Shown here: positions 9,901 through 19,143 of the stretch, one piece after another
Layout of the letters: each line of letters begins with the position of its first letter
How positions within the stretch are numbered: position 1 is the first letter of the stretch
NCBI GenBank assembly: GCA_023091735.1
Contig: JALKBU010000543.1
Coordinates: 1 to 34,116, forward strand
Reading direction: 5' to 3'
DNA: 34,116 nucleotides
Source: Trichomonas tenax
Lineage: Eukaryota > Parabasalia > Trichomonadida > Trichomonadidae
Translations under genes and position numbers: made by a program
The notes under the pieces: model-generated
What the model saw: only the letters and a program-made list of their open reading frames with translations
Database searches by the model: none
What the model was told of the DNA's origin: nothing

Positions 9901-12900
9901 TATTTCTTGGCTGTTGATCTGAGAGAAAATGATTGAAACGATCTTCTTTGCAAGATCGATATCCGCCCAGACGCCATCTTTATATCTGATAATAGAGTGA
10001 GACTTTAAATCTCCGTATTGAAATGGCGTCAATGGGAACTCACCGAAAGCAATAAAGCTCTTAAGCTTGCTTTGATTGCTTGTGATTGGAGCATCAACGA
10101 ATACACTAGCGTCATATAAATCAATAAGTGGAGAATTATCATCTGTGAAGTGGCAGAACATGAATTGGAGTGAAAGCTTAATAAGAGAATCTGGATTGAT
10201 CTTGGCCTTACTATCTAACGCTGATTCAGCAGCTCTATTCAATAATATTGATTTAATCTCATCAGGATTGCGTCCAAGATTTCTTCCGGTCAAATCAATT
10301 GCAGCATAAACTAAAGGAAGATCATCATAGAACGAAAGAACTAAGAATTCTATGATCTTAATAACCTTTGGTCTTGTTGCAATGAATAAAAGCGGAATAG
10401 TCATTGTGTAATTGACATTCTTTGCTTTCAAGTCTGGATTTGGTCTGAGTTTTCTTGTTAATTTACCAACAGCAAGTTTGCCGATATTGAAGGCCATTCT
10501 GGAGCAGAATGGAAGCAGTTCAGGAATGTCGCAGAGTAATTTGAGAGAAGCGACATAAACTTGCTTTGATAAAAATGACTGAGGAAGTTCTGCTAAGATT
10601 TTGATGATGTGATCTGTTTTTGATATGTCAACGAATTTGCGATCATGAGCGAGAATTAAAACTTGAATTGTTCTTGTGAATAATCTTGGATGACCAACAT
10701 TAAACAAAACGTGAAGTCTGAACATTTGTTTCATGATGAAGTCATGAGAGAATTTTAATAATATTGTTGATTTAATGAAATCTTGCAGTAAATCAATCAA
10801 ATCGAAAACTTGATTAATATCATTTGTCTTTGTAATTCCTGTGATGAGATATTCAAAATCACTCTCAGTGAACTGGAAATTCGCAACACTCAATGCTGTT
10901 TGCATAATAGGAGCCCTCAAGTGATGCATCTTTGTTGACAAGCCACGGAATCTCTTTGTGTTAATAGAAAGCTCATTCTCAATATAGAAGTAATAAGCAA
11001 TGCTGACATCAACCCACCAAGTGAATGAGCGGCTGTTAAGAATGAATGACGGGATCTTCTTGAAGAGAACATCCTTCCAGTGAACTAAAATTTGTCTGTT
11101 TTCTGATGGCGTCGTCTTAATCCACAAACTTGGGTTGAAAACAATCATGTCGCAGATTTCGAGTTTTAATTCTCCCATAGGAAGACTGGCCATCAAATCG
11201 TAGAACTTCAAGTATAATGCATATGTGAAATTGCTATCATCGCTTGAAAGAAGTAAGTGATAGATAATTGATGTTGCATTGGATGTCATGAATTGCTGAA
11301 TATTGCTTGTAGTCAACAAAAGAGCTTTCTTGGTGACTTGGATTAATCTTTCTAAGAAGTTTGGTGGTCTTTGGCCATTCTTTTCACTCATATCAATCTG
11401 GGCGAACAAAGGCAATAAAATTGTAATCTTGCATGAATCGAATAGTACATTAACAAAGTTTGTTGATTGTTTCATTCCAACTTTGTTATATGTAACTTCG
11501 ATGCCTTCTTGTTGATAAACTTTCACGAGATCGAAGCAGCCATTTGAATCTTCTGGTTTATATGCAAAAATTGCATTTTGTGGAGTGAATAATCTTGGTC
11601 CATTGTTATATGTCTGTTCTGAATACTCTGAATCACCGAGAACGAATGGACCGAGTTTGCAAAGATTAACATTATTTGTATGAGAAGTTCTCGCAGGATT
11701 AATAAGGACAGTCAAATAGTTTCTTGAGAATTTGAATTCTGGAATTGTCATGCTGTCGAATACGACTTTATCATTGAAGATTAAAACAGCCTGTGAGAAG
11801 TTATCATAAGCCTTGAATGTCAAATTAATATAAATCCAATGATTGATTTCGAGATATTCAACACAGTTCATTCCGAATCTGACTTCTGGAGATAGCAATT
11901 CGATTCTCAATGAGTCCTGAGAGTATATGAATGAAAGTTTGCAATCACTGCCGTCATGAATGACAAACAACAAAATTGGAGATTCAACTTTAACTGGATA
12001 GAACCAGAAACCGAAATTGAAGCCATTTGCAATAGAACTTGTTGAAATATACTTGATCTCGATCTGTGAGTTCGAAAGTAATGACCAAGCAGACTGTGGA
12101 GTTCTATATGCATTGTCAATCTTCTTCTCAATGAAGTCAATGCATTTCATGTGGAATTTAGAAAGATATCTTCCATCAACAGGACAGAACAGACTGATAA
12201 ATGATTGAACAACACCAACTGAACAAGATTTTGCTGAAACTATATCGATGAGATCCAACAAAGAATCAATCAAATTAAAGTTAACATTCTCATTGGACTT
12301 TTGTTCAAATAGCAAATTGATGCAGAAAAGATCCAATTCACCTTCATGAGCTTTAATGCTGTTGAACTGCGAGCCCGAGATAATACTCGCGAGTTTCTTT
12401 GTGCAATCGAAGATTTCTTGTGAGTTCAAGTAAATATTTAAGTATAAAGTTAAAGCATGAGGCTGCTGAACAATGAAATTGCCATACGTTACAGATATTT
12501 CCTTGCCAGCAATTAACTGAACAATTGCACGCGATAAATTAGAGCTTGGATCCTTGCAGCCGAGTTGCGAGGATGATTTAAGCAAAGCAGCAGCTTCATG
12601 AGGTCTGAGTTGATGAACAGGAGATATAATGACTAAGAAGAGAATTAACTGTATGAGTAACTCTTCATGATTCGATTGTTTCAATGAAATTAATGTATTT
12701 AAAATTGGATCAACGATTGGTTCGAATTTTAACATCAAATCTGGAATTGAACGTAAACATGAGTTCATGCAGTTTAATATTCCTGTCGGGATTTGAAGAA
12801 ATTCTAGACTTCCAACGTGAATAAAATCGCAATTAAGTGTCAGTATAATATTGGTGATAATTTGATCAATAATTGGATTGTTTGAGTTGGATTGGTCACT

Positions 12901-14625
12901 GAGGAATACGGTTAAGAACGCAAGAACGTGTTCTCTCAGTGGTTCTTCGAATATTAAGCAGTAAAATGTTTTTGCGAAGTAATCATTCGATAAATATAAC
13001 GATAGAGTATTCGGATTTGTGAGTTCTCTGAATAAAAATGTTATAATACATTGTCGTGCAATTTTAATTTCGGCTAAAGCCTTTGGATCTGTATTTTCTG
13101 TAAATGATTGGTAAAACATCATTGGCTTCATCAATCCTGGTGCAATGTTTTGAATAAAACTATTATCTAATTTAATTTTCTGTTCTAATATGCGTAAAAT
13201 GAGTTCTGCGTATAGTAATGGTGATGTATATGCTTCAAGAAGTACATTTCTAATCATAAACTCGTTATTCTTGTTTCCAGTATCTCTGACTATTAAATTT
13301 ATGCTAATATCACGAAGTGTATTGAAAATATCGTAATTATCCTTCTTATCGAATACAACAATGTTAGGATTGAATATTCTCGAATTAAAAAGCAATTCTT
13401 TGCTCATTGGAAGCGAATATTTTTGGAAAACTTTGTATATCAAAAACAGGAATGAAGGATATGAATCTAAATAATTTGGTTTGTCGAGACAATTTAAAAC
13501 AAATGGGGGGCAAATATCTAAAAATTGTTGCGCAATTTCGACTTTGCTGATTATAAACTGCGAAATAAACTGCAATTGTGTTTCTAATTTGTGGCATATT
13601 ACTAATTCGAATGCTTTCGGTAGTGACAGTTGAAAATTAAATTGTATTTCTGAATTGGCGAGGATTGAGAATTTGATTGGCTGAAAAGACGTTTCAGGAA
13701 CATCTTTAGAATTCAATGTAACATGTGGAACTTCTTCTATTGGATTTTCGCCATAAACACTAATTTTATCTAAAGCTGACATTAAAGCCGGTGAAATCAA
13801 GTAAAGGCATTCGTATACTGACTGCATTGGTATTGATGGAGATGCATGGAAAAGAAAACTCAGCGCTGATATATCTAAATTTCTTATCGCAGTAAAAGAT
13901 CGCTGTAATATGATTTTAGCTATTTCTGGTGGGAAGAAGGTTTTGATTTGCTGTATTAATCCATCGGCAACTGTTAAAAATTGGACTTGAATATCTTCGA
14001 CTTCGAATTCTTGTGAGGCAGTAAATATTGCAGTTGCGCAAAGTCCAAGTAAATCGAATGTGTGTTTCGGCAAATCTGTATTATAGAAGAAAAAGTCATT
14101 TAAATGTGGTAAAAATAAAGTAATTGATGCAGGCGCAGGACTTTTCAAGAAAGATAAGTATCCGTTATATGAACACGATAAAGCTATTTTGCGAAATGAT
14201 GGATTCACGCTAAATCTATTTTCTTGGGAAATTACATTGAAAAATCCTAAAAATTCTGTTAATATTTGAGCATCTGAATACGATTTGTAGATCACTTGGA
14301 ACGCAAGATAAGAATGAAATATACAACAGGCTAAAAATTGTGCAAAATCTGGCGAATTTGTTTGAATGTAAACGAATTTTTGTATTCTTCCAAGCATAAA
14401 TGCGAATGTATAGTTGTGTTTCTTGAGTATATCTATGAAATCGTTATTTTTGTCTGCCAGTTCTTTATTTATTCGTCGCATTTCAGCAGATACGAATCTA
14501 GGAAACTGAATCTCGTTCGCTATTTGGCAGATATCACTAGGAACGCCTTGATATGTGTCCTTCAACTTAACCTTCAGAGATAAGATCTCGGCACATATCT
14601 CATTCGGTGTTAAGAGTTGAAGCAT
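6949..14625 (-). CDS. Giant PH-BEACH-WD40 protein (LYST/NBEA/WDFY family)
   Basis: This is a 2558-residue single-exon protein of the BEACH family, scaffolds that act in vesicle traffic, lysosome size control and autophagy. Order: a long helical-repeat N-terminus (1-870); a concanavalin-like sandwich (about 872-998, with FGFWFYPV and HWIYINLTF); more helical repeat; a PH-like domain (about 1805-1895); the BEACH domain (about 1920-2175) with YPFLPWVISDYTSSSLDL, RKLDIPIGL, LLPEFFYCPEFLLN (near 2065) and WIDLIWGIKQ (near 2128); and WD40-like repeats (about 2300-2558). A Cys pair (CHKC, near 2235) precedes the repeats. No FYVE finger is seen, which argues against a WDFY3-type tail. The start is ATG 14625; the frame is intact over 7.7 kb. 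Codons are A/T-ending, unlike the highly expressed genes nearby. Confidence 0.95.
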   Translation of the reverse strand: MLQLLTPNEICAEILSLKVKLKDTYQGVPSDICQIANEIQFPRFVSAEMRRINKELADKNNDFIDILKKHNYTFAFMLGRIQKFVYIQTNSPDFAQFLACCIFHSYLAFQVIYKSYSDAQILTEFLGFFNVISQENRFSVNPSFRKIALSCSYNGYLSFLKSPAPASITLFLPHLNDFFFYNTDLPKHTFDLLGLCATAIFTASQEFEVEDIQVQFLTVADGLIQQIKTFFPPEIAKIILQRSFTAIRNLDISALSFLFHASPSIPMQSVYECLYLISPALMSALDKISVYGENPIEEVPHVTLNSKDVPETSFQPIKFSILANSEIQFNFQLSLPKAFELVICHKLETQLQFISQFIISKVEIAQQFLDICPPFVLNCLDKPNYLDSYPSFLFLIYKVFQKYSLPMSKELLFNSRIFNPNIVVFDKKDNYDIFNTLRDISINLIVRDTGNKNNEFMIRNVLLEAYTSPLLYAELILRILEQKIKLDNSFIQNIAPGLMKPMMFYQSFTENTDPKALAEIKIARQCIITFLFRELTNPNTLSLYLSNDYFAKTFYCLIFEEPLREHVLAFLTVFLSDQSNSNNPIIDQIITNIILTLNCDFIHVGSLEFLQIPTGILNCMNSCLRSIPDLMLKFEPIVDPILNTLISLKQSNHEELLIQLILFLVIISPVHQLRPHEAAALLKSSSQLGCKDPSSNLSRAIVQLIAGKEISVTYGNFIVQQPHALTLYLNIYLNSQEIFDCTKKLASIISGSQFNSIKAHEGELDLFCINLLFEQKSNENVNFNLIDSLLDLIDIVSAKSCSVGVVQSFISLFCPVDGRYLSKFHMKCIDFIEKKIDNAYRTPQSAWSLLSNSQIEIKYISTSSIANGFNFGFWFYPVKVESPILLFVIHDGSDCKLSFIYSQDSLRIELLSPEVRFGMNCVEYLEINHWIYINLTFKAYDNFSQAVLIFNDKVVFDSMTIPEFKFSRNYLTVLINPARTSHTNNVNLCKLGPFVLGDSEYSEQTYNNGPRLFTPQNAIFAYKPEDSNGCFDLVKVYQQEGIEVTYNKVGMKQSTNFVNVLFDSCKITILLPLFAQIDMSEKNGQRPPNFLERLIQVTKKALLLTTSNIQQFMTSNATSIIYHLLLSSDDSNFTYALYLKFYDLMASLPMGELKLEICDMIVFNPSLWIKTTPSENRQILVHWKDVLFKKIPSFILNSRSFTWWVDVSIAYYFYIENELSINTKRFRGLSTKMHHLRAPIMQTALSVANFQFTESDFEYLITGITKTNDINQVFDLIDLLQDFIKSTILLKFSHDFIMKQMFRLHVLFNVGHPRLFTRTIQVLILAHDRKFVDISKTDHIIKILAELPQSFLSKQVYVASLKLLCDIPELLPFCSRMAFNIGKLAVGKLTRKLRPNPDLKAKNVNYTMTIPLLFIATRPKVIKIIEFLVLSFYDDLPLVYAAIDLTGRNLGRNPDEIKSILLNRAAESALDSKAKINPDSLIKLSLQFMFCHFTDDNSPLIDLYDASVFVDAPITSNQSKLKSFIAFGEFPLTPFQYGDLKSHSIIRYKDGVWADIDLAKKIVSIIFSQINSQEIETASILCAFLIRSSAKNVPSVPDVLQTPQLQGLITYEQHSMNVPTLTEMTPQEYSKNAFDALEKFFSNFKPTLSIQILEAALNESNTNWQRAVTILTNYTPNYNLNHMELEIERKNQIASKHWQSLWRQMTTTRAPWNSSLHKDMQILHYKRDNSWCEYFCPFKVRRNYKFDDHMGASFIRDTGNDDDANERLEKYRAESANMMKSIAPARILEVEDFHEKSETETDSGKNSMPKRIEIQNCALVKVNKIHEIVFRISVDMLTITKSDDRTTSILMKDVKLVMRRTYCHHPTALEIFTYYHNSYFIDFRTSSNVEKIVPYFKGSDKIAPANPAQFLLESNKTQLWLSRKISNFEYLMFLNLISGRSFNSSSQYPFLPWVISDYTSSSLDLRDQNIYRKLDIPIGLTDAKRYEELKEKAEELAEMGVNPYLFSSGPSCPLAIYLWLMRMEPFATLHIDIQGGRFDHTARIFYSIVETYHNVTTHKNNFRELLPEFFYCPEFLLNLNGFDLGSFNGAKVGDVALPPWAKSAAEFVYMNRRALESEYVSTHLHQWIDLIWGIKQKSPDNLYKPEMYSDVWDKHPNLSAEGRDGIEAILANVGQIPPPLFTEPHPRRQPRFETPVKQLPPITLEVGMRNLVFASTIGGPQKVVAVLIGKDGACHKCRVNFRKLHSFNVSTQNQRRSRSLTSGPQQLNETKSNDNIATSMHNSPLSYNSPDKPKPTGYKLQSESIIDLAPKLTTLHMLSTTHGNDFIFVGEDGCTVYTIKIDQPQSSAIIKHNCGVVGLATDQQWIACAGKDARVALFRNYERYRSVPTFCDSIKCIAVSSAYDELVCGTRDCSLLLCSLSRGEITQVVDLNGRTPTMVAITKGNGFILVSCDELYDGRLHHYLHLYNINGMKLGEVKIDNCVRAWDTWRTSEGIDCVILADDRGKVFAFEVFFLTLGPVLYRCKSKVKHIGAVPEQNLALVITDNAQISIFPFSVKL

Positions 14626-14647
14626 AAATTTATTGGGTCACCTTTTT

Positions 14648-14652
14648 AATGA
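14648..14652 (-). promoter_or_regulatory. Possible Initiator for the BEACH gene
   Basis: On the minus strand TCATT fits TCA+1 Py(T/A), with the A 25 nt before ATG 14625. This is slightly further than for the other genes here, so it is less certain. Confidence 0.4.
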
Positions 14653-15695
14653 TTTTAAATTAATTATTATATTTTAGATTTTGATAATTTGCCTGTTCAT
14701 TATATTGTGTGTAAAGTCTAAATTTTTAATTAAATGGTTTATATCCAAACTTAAAAAAGTAATGAAAATTCAATAACATGTTCTGGACATATTCTGATTC
14801 TTCCATAGATAGACAACGAAATTTCATGGCGTTCTCCAAAGTGTATGCTAGTTAAATACAAAATAATTAATCTTATAATATTCATGTTCACATAAGAATC
14901 CCCTTTATGATATCTCATTAAGTTCATTAGTTTATCGCATTCATCTATGATATAATAGCTAAATCTTAATCATATTTTTCAAAAAAAAAATTAAACATTT
15001 TGTAGCATAACTATGATCATTCGAATGATTGAATACCGTATGAATAAAGATGTTTAAAATAACAATGAGACTTTAGTTGGATTGGTATTCGGCTTCTGAA
15101 CTTCACAGCTACTAAGATATGATTTTAATACTCGTGTATCTTCGAATTATCAAAGAATTACAATCATATTCATGCAAAAACTGAATGAAAATGAAGTAAA
15201 GTTGAAACAAAGTCAGTTATTGGTAGAATCGCATTTGCATGATCCTTCTAAAGTAATATCTATGAGCCAATTCGATAAATTCAGAAAATAAAATTAATGA
15301 CAATTAAATTCGAGCTTATTTCCAGCCAATACAACTTGTATCAATAATATATCCTAATTCCTCAATACTCTTTATAGTTTCAATCCAAAATATTGAAGAA
15401 TTGTGCTGAATCAACGATCGTTGATCATCGAGAATGAAAACATTAAATTTGATAAATATCGCTTTAGAAAATCATAGCAACTGATTAAAACTGTGCCATT
15501 AACAATCTTCTTTCACTCAATAATTCAATCAAAACTGCGATGGAGGCCACTTTTGTTAATTTGGCCGGCTCTTTTAAAAATACTATAAACCAATCTGATG
15601 GAAGAACAAAAATATGAAGAAAAATTGGAGATGAGGTGAAATATGAATAAGGTTAATTGCCTTTAGAATTTTTAAGCTATTGAATTGGAAAAGTG
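14653..15695. other. Intergenic 1 kb with possible gene debris
   Basis: This is the divergent spacer between the BEACH and thioredoxin genes. A plus-strand open frame, 15103-15291, encodes about 62 residues ending QFDKFRK. Two minus-strand open frames, about 15496-15653 and 15316-15470, have protein-like composition (for example LTKVASIAVLIELLSERR and IKSIEELGYIIDTSCIGWK). None has a convincing start and none is recognised. Runs of this length are expected now and then in DNA this AT-rich, so I list them as possible remnants only. Confidence 0.3.
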
Positions 15696-15700
15696 TCATT
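15696..15700 (+). promoter_or_regulatory. Initiator (Inr) for the thioredoxin-like gene
   Basis: TCATT fits the Inr; the A at 15698 gives a 10-nt leader before ATG 15708. Confidence 0.65.
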
Positions 15701-15707
15701 TTAAAGC

Positions 15708-16028
15708 ATGGAGGCTCTTGAACCCATGAACAAGGCTGCTCTCGAGACAAAGCTCGCCCAGGGCTCTTATGTCTTATTCTTCACAGCTGAGTGGTGCTCT
15801 GACTGCAAGTTCATCAAGCCACACATGCCAGACATCGAGAAGGAGTTCTCCCAGTTCAAGTTCATCAAGATCGACCGTGACAACAACACAGACCTCTTCC
15901 AGGAGCTCGAGGTCCTCGGCATCCCATCCTTCCTCATCTACAAGGACGGAAAGGAGGTCAGCCGTTTCGTCAGCAGAGACCGCAAGACAAAGCAGGAGGT
16001 CGTTGACTTCATCAAGAAGCATTGCTAA
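15708..16028 (+). CDS. Thioredoxin-like protein with WCSDC active site
   Basis: This 106-residue protein has the thioredoxin fold and length. The redox site is W29-C30-S31-D32-C33, so the usual Gly-Pro between the cysteines is replaced by Ser-Asp, which should change the redox potential. The cis-proline loop is GIPSF (Pro73). The strand before the active site (YVLFFTAEW) and the terminal helix (KQEVVDFIKKHC) are normal; a third Cys is the last residue. There is no N-terminal targeting sequence, so it is probably cytosolic. It would reduce disulfides in partner proteins such as peroxiredoxins. Codon use is strongly C-ending (CTC, ATC, GTC, TTC), like malic enzyme and H3, which suggests high expression. 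The stop is TAA followed by A. Confidence 0.93.
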   Translation: MEALEPMNKAALETKLAQGSYVLFFTAEWCSDCKFIKPHMPDIEKEFSQFKFIKIDRDNNTDLFQELEVLGIPSFLIYKDGKEVSRFVSRDRKTKQEVVDFIKKHC

Positions 16029-16059
16029 ACGGTTAATTTGATATATACTTTTTAAATAA

Positions 16060-16131
16060 ATCTTGATTTTTACGTTTTTCGCAGCCGCACCTTATGCGTA
16101 TTATGGACCTATCGGTTCTCTTCTCGGTTAA
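16060..16131 (+). pseudogene. Possible C-terminal scrap of a membrane protein
   Basis: An open frame starting after TAA 16057-16059 reads a hydrophobic segment and then AAAPYAYYGPIGSLLG before TAA 16129-16131. The stretch is richer in G and C than its surroundings and has a protein-like end. It has no start codon and is only 23 codons, so it may be the tail of a lost gene, or chance. Confidence 0.25.
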
Positions 16132-16675
16132 ACGAGATTTAATATGTCAAATTAAGATATTATTGCTATACCAGGCTGAGAATAGCTTTACGTACAATGG
16201 ATTTAATTTTCTTTGGTTTCTTTTATTCCTATTTACTAATTGCTTGCAGAAATAAAATTGCATTATATATTTTTACTCAAAAAACATTAACAGAACTCTC
16301 AATAGTAATAGCTAACGATTTGATGAAAGTTTTTATATGAAATTATTGATGAAACGCATGATTTAGTAATATTAAAATTTATTTTCTATAAAACTATGAA
16401 AAACTTATAAATCACGCATGATAATAGATATACTGAAATTAATTCATGAAATGAAATTGGAGGATGAACTTAATGAGTTGATGGACACATTAATGAATGA
16501 ATTTCATTAGAATTAAGAACTTGTCAACGATCAAAACCAAGACAAAATTATAGATATTTAAACATATAATTATGCTCACATGGTTCTGATTTATGTTATC
16601 ATGGTATTATACAATAAAGAAACAATTTTTTCATCACTCAAAGACAATAAAAACATATAATGGAAGGAAGTTCAG
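16132..16675. other. Intergenic, AT-rich
   Basis: I see no gene, repeat or RNA. A region near 16380-16520 repeats short ATGAAATT/ATTAATGA words without a regular period. Confidence 0.4.
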
Positions 16676-17250
16676 TCAATTGCATTGATATGAAACTACT
16701 CCTGTAACATTGAATAATCTCTTGTTTATATATGTTCCGTAGGACTTAATGTTGTTCAATGTTGCAATTTGTTGATTATTCATTGATTCGATTGAATTCG
16801 GTGCATGATCATAGAAAGAGTTTTTTAATGCCACATGCCCGTTAATTCCTGCTCTCGTATTTCTAAATAGAATGCATCCATCAAATGTTGCAATACAAGA
16901 GGAAAGCTGTGCTATACAAGAATTCCTTTTATTATCATAGAATATTGCATTTTTTATAACTAATAAATCGCTTCCATTTATTTCATGTCTTATGATTTTT
17001 GGAATGTTGGTATTATTAAAATAAGTCGACTTAATATCTCTAACTCCAAAGGCGTTATATATGGAACTAAATTCCCAATGTGATTGTTATTATCTATCAA
17101 TGAATTTCCTCGCATCAAGCAAACATGAAAACCAAACTCAATTGATCCAATAATATAAAATGTTGTTGAATAATTCATTTGTAATGAGCTATTTTCAGCT
17201 TGCAATTCAAATGATCCTGCAATTCGCATTTTGAAATCAAAATTGGTTTG
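16676..17250 (-). pseudogene. Broken beta-helix surface-type gene fragment
   Basis: Two minus-strand frames overlap end to end. The upstream one (about 17250-17040) reads FELQAENSSLQMNYSTT and FHVCLMRGNSLIDNNNHI. The downstream one is open for about 135 codons from near 17085 to TGA 16676-16678 and has no ATG near its head. It carries repeated turns of the type STYFNNTNI, NAIFYDNKRN, CILFRNTRAG, VALKNSFYD. Short hydrophobic strands separated by Asn-rich turns are typical of right-handed beta-helix proteins, such as the Pmp-like surface families of trichomonads. The frame change near 17045-17085 and the missing start and N-terminus mark it as a pseudogene. A 135-codon open frame is unlikely by chance at this base composition. 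Confidence 0.6.
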
Positions 17251-17503
17251 CCCGAATTATACAATTGGCTATGGGATTGACTCTGCAGGAACTTATTGTA
17301 ATGCGCTTGAATCGAATGCTTTTTGACTTGGTATCCTCACTGTAAGTCATTCAAAATTTATGGTGTCCCAACCAAATTTTTTTAGTGCTTCGCGTTCCTA
17401 AAATGGATGTCAAAAATCTATTGGATAACTTTGAACATCACTCATTACTTGTCATTTATGACAAAGTGTCCACAGCATCTCTACCTTATTTGGGTAATAT
17501 TTG
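17245..17503 (+). pseudogene. Possible plus-strand coding scraps
   Basis: One frame reads CPNYTIGYGIDSAGTYCNAL (about 17250-17310) and stops at TGA. Another, 17341-17503, is open for about 54 codons and contains an ATG (17402) followed by DVKNLLDNFEHHSLLVIYDK and a TGA. I do not recognise either. They could be pieces of one broken gene or chance frames. Confidence 0.25.
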
Positions 17504-17540
17504 AGTTCTAAACAACATGATTTGAGTTATGAAACGCTAT

Positions 17541-19022
17541 TTAATTTCCACTGATAGAGAATACGAAACCTCCAGATGGAACATAATCTTCATCATCAGA
17601 ATCATAATCTGCATCAGATCCTATTCCATCTTCTAGTGTTTTCAAAAACTTTTCGCATGCTTCAATTAAAGATTCCTTATGTGGATATGTGTCCATAATG
17701 TCATATATAAAGCTATCATCTATATCATAATCTTGCAACTTAGATAATATAATATTTTTGTCAAGACCTTGTATATCAGATCTGTAGAATAAAATGTTCA
17801 ATGCGCCAGTTATAGCTTCGACATCTTTTGGATTCTGTGCTGATAAAATCTCTAAAACTTTATCAAGCAATTCCAAATGATCATAAATATAAAAAGTTGA
17901 ATCAGTTGGTAATCTGTTAAATGTTTCATGGAACAGAAATGCTATTGCAGACTTCGCATCATGAGAATAAAATTCTATTTCTGAAGATAATATTCCAAAA
18001 GGTAATTCTGGATTCGTTATTAAACCATTTTGAATTAATTTCGCAATTGTTATTAAAACTGGTTCAATAGAATCTGGGAATACATCCAGAGTAAAATGCA
18101 AGCAATCAACAATATGCAGTTCTTCAACTTCTTCCTTTGTAAGTCCTTTTTCTACAAAGATGTAACTGAAAATAGTTGAAATCATCAGAGAAATTGATAA
18201 AGGAATTTCTCGATCTTCACTTTCTGCTTCTCTCCCAATTTGCTGCATAGCACCAAGAACATTGAGGAATACATTAATATTTTCGAAATATATGTTATAT
18301 ACAAACTCGCGCTGATATTTTGCAGCATTTAATAAAGGTTTTATAATGTCTTCAAGAAGATTAATGGATAAACATGGAATGACGAAGAAGATGTATTTGA
18401 TGAATTCATGTCTGTGATTTGTTGCTAATTGAGTTAGTTCGTACTTATAACACATTTCCAAAAAGAAATAAAATTGTTCATAAAATGTATCCAAATCATG
18501 ATTCTCTTGTGTAGGCAAAGGTATGTTTCGTGTTCTTTCCCATATTTTATCAACAATTCCTGCAGAAATTATTAATCCAAGATTTTTTTCATGCTTTTGA
18601 ATCGCATAAGAACATATTTTCAGTACTTCTATTGATTGCTCGATGGTTGTTGATTGATCTATCCATGCTGCTAATGTTGGGAAAAAACCGTATAAATATT
18701 GATCGAATTCATTAGTATCAACAATATCAGCAATGATTGCCAGTGATATCTCTACGATTTTTGGATACTCAAAATTGATATTTTGCATTATTTTTGGAAT
18801 GATTTGATTATTGAATAAAAATTTAATTGCAATATCATGATCAATATCAATAAAATTAATTGCTGTATCTAATGCAGTACCGTACTGTTGTATATCTGGT
18901 GAATCAATGAAATTTTGAATTTGTTCTTGAATAATATTGATATCAGGCGGAGCTTCCTCTTCTCCTTCGACTTTTGAATTTCCATCGCCCTTATTTCCAC
19001 TTTGTTGATCCTTGTAATCCAT
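17541..19022 (-). CDS. Armadillo-like helical-repeat protein, acidic ends
   Basis: This 493-residue protein begins with a low-complexity acidic/Gly region (1-27), continues as a chain of helices with armadillo-like packing (about 28-455; for example IIPKIMQNINFEYPKIVEISLAIIADIV and AGIVDKIWERTR) and ends in a very acidic patch (GSDADYDSDDEDY) plus a short hydrophobic tail. Its fold suggests a binding scaffold like importin-alpha or related proteins, but no importin-beta-binding region or NLS-groove signature is clear. ATG 19022 is the first in frame. No Inr precedes it; a TTACATGTCAAA element lies 41-52 nt upstream. Its helical-repeat style resembles the broken gene at 25.2-26.2 kb, but I cannot show they are paralogues. 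Confidence 0.8.
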   Translation of the reverse strand: MDYKDQQSGNKGDGNSKVEGEEEAPPDINIIQEQIQNFIDSPDIQQYGTALDTAINFIDIDHDIAIKFLFNNQIIPKIMQNINFEYPKIVEISLAIIADIVDTNEFDQYLYGFFPTLAAWIDQSTTIEQSIEVLKICSYAIQKHEKNLGLIISAGIVDKIWERTRNIPLPTQENHDLDTFYEQFYFFLEMCYKYELTQLATNHRHEFIKYIFFVIPCLSINLLEDIIKPLLNAAKYQREFVYNIYFENINVFLNVLGAMQQIGREAESEDREIPLSISLMISTIFSYIFVEKGLTKEEVEELHIVDCLHFTLDVFPDSIEPVLITIAKLIQNGLITNPELPFGILSSEIEFYSHDAKSAIAFLFHETFNRLPTDSTFYIYDHLELLDKVLEILSAQNPKDVEAITGALNILFYRSDIQGLDKNIILSKLQDYDIDDSFIYDIMDTYPHKESLIEACEKFLKTLEDGIGSDADYDSDDEDYVPSGGFVFSISGN

Positions 19023-19062
19023 TCACAACAATTAGAAAGTATTGGCTGTTAGATTTTGAATT

Positions 19063-19074
19063 TTACATGTCAAA
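19063..19074. promoter_or_regulatory. TTACATGTCAAA upstream element (armadillo gene)
   Basis: This is an exact copy of the 12-mer also found as an inverted pair upstream of the TKL kinase gene. A related TTACTTGGCAAA lies 18 nt further on (19083-19094). Confidence 0.45.
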
Positions 19075-19143
19075 TTTGAAAATTACTTGGCAAATTTAAG
19101 TTACATCATCATTTGAGGCTAATCCATAAAATTAACAAATCTC

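Noticed and set aside
15769..16041. Ser/Arg-rich and acidic frames overlapping the thioredoxin gene
   Set aside because: Shadows caused by strong C-ending codon bias of the real gene; the same holds for 33314-34075 over malic enzyme and the frames antisense to H3.
17359..17390. TATGGTGTCCCAACC followed by a T-run looks like a mariner-type terminal repeat next to a TA
   Set aside because: I found no inverted partner in the window and the stretch lies inside a stop-free frame; kept only as coding scrap.
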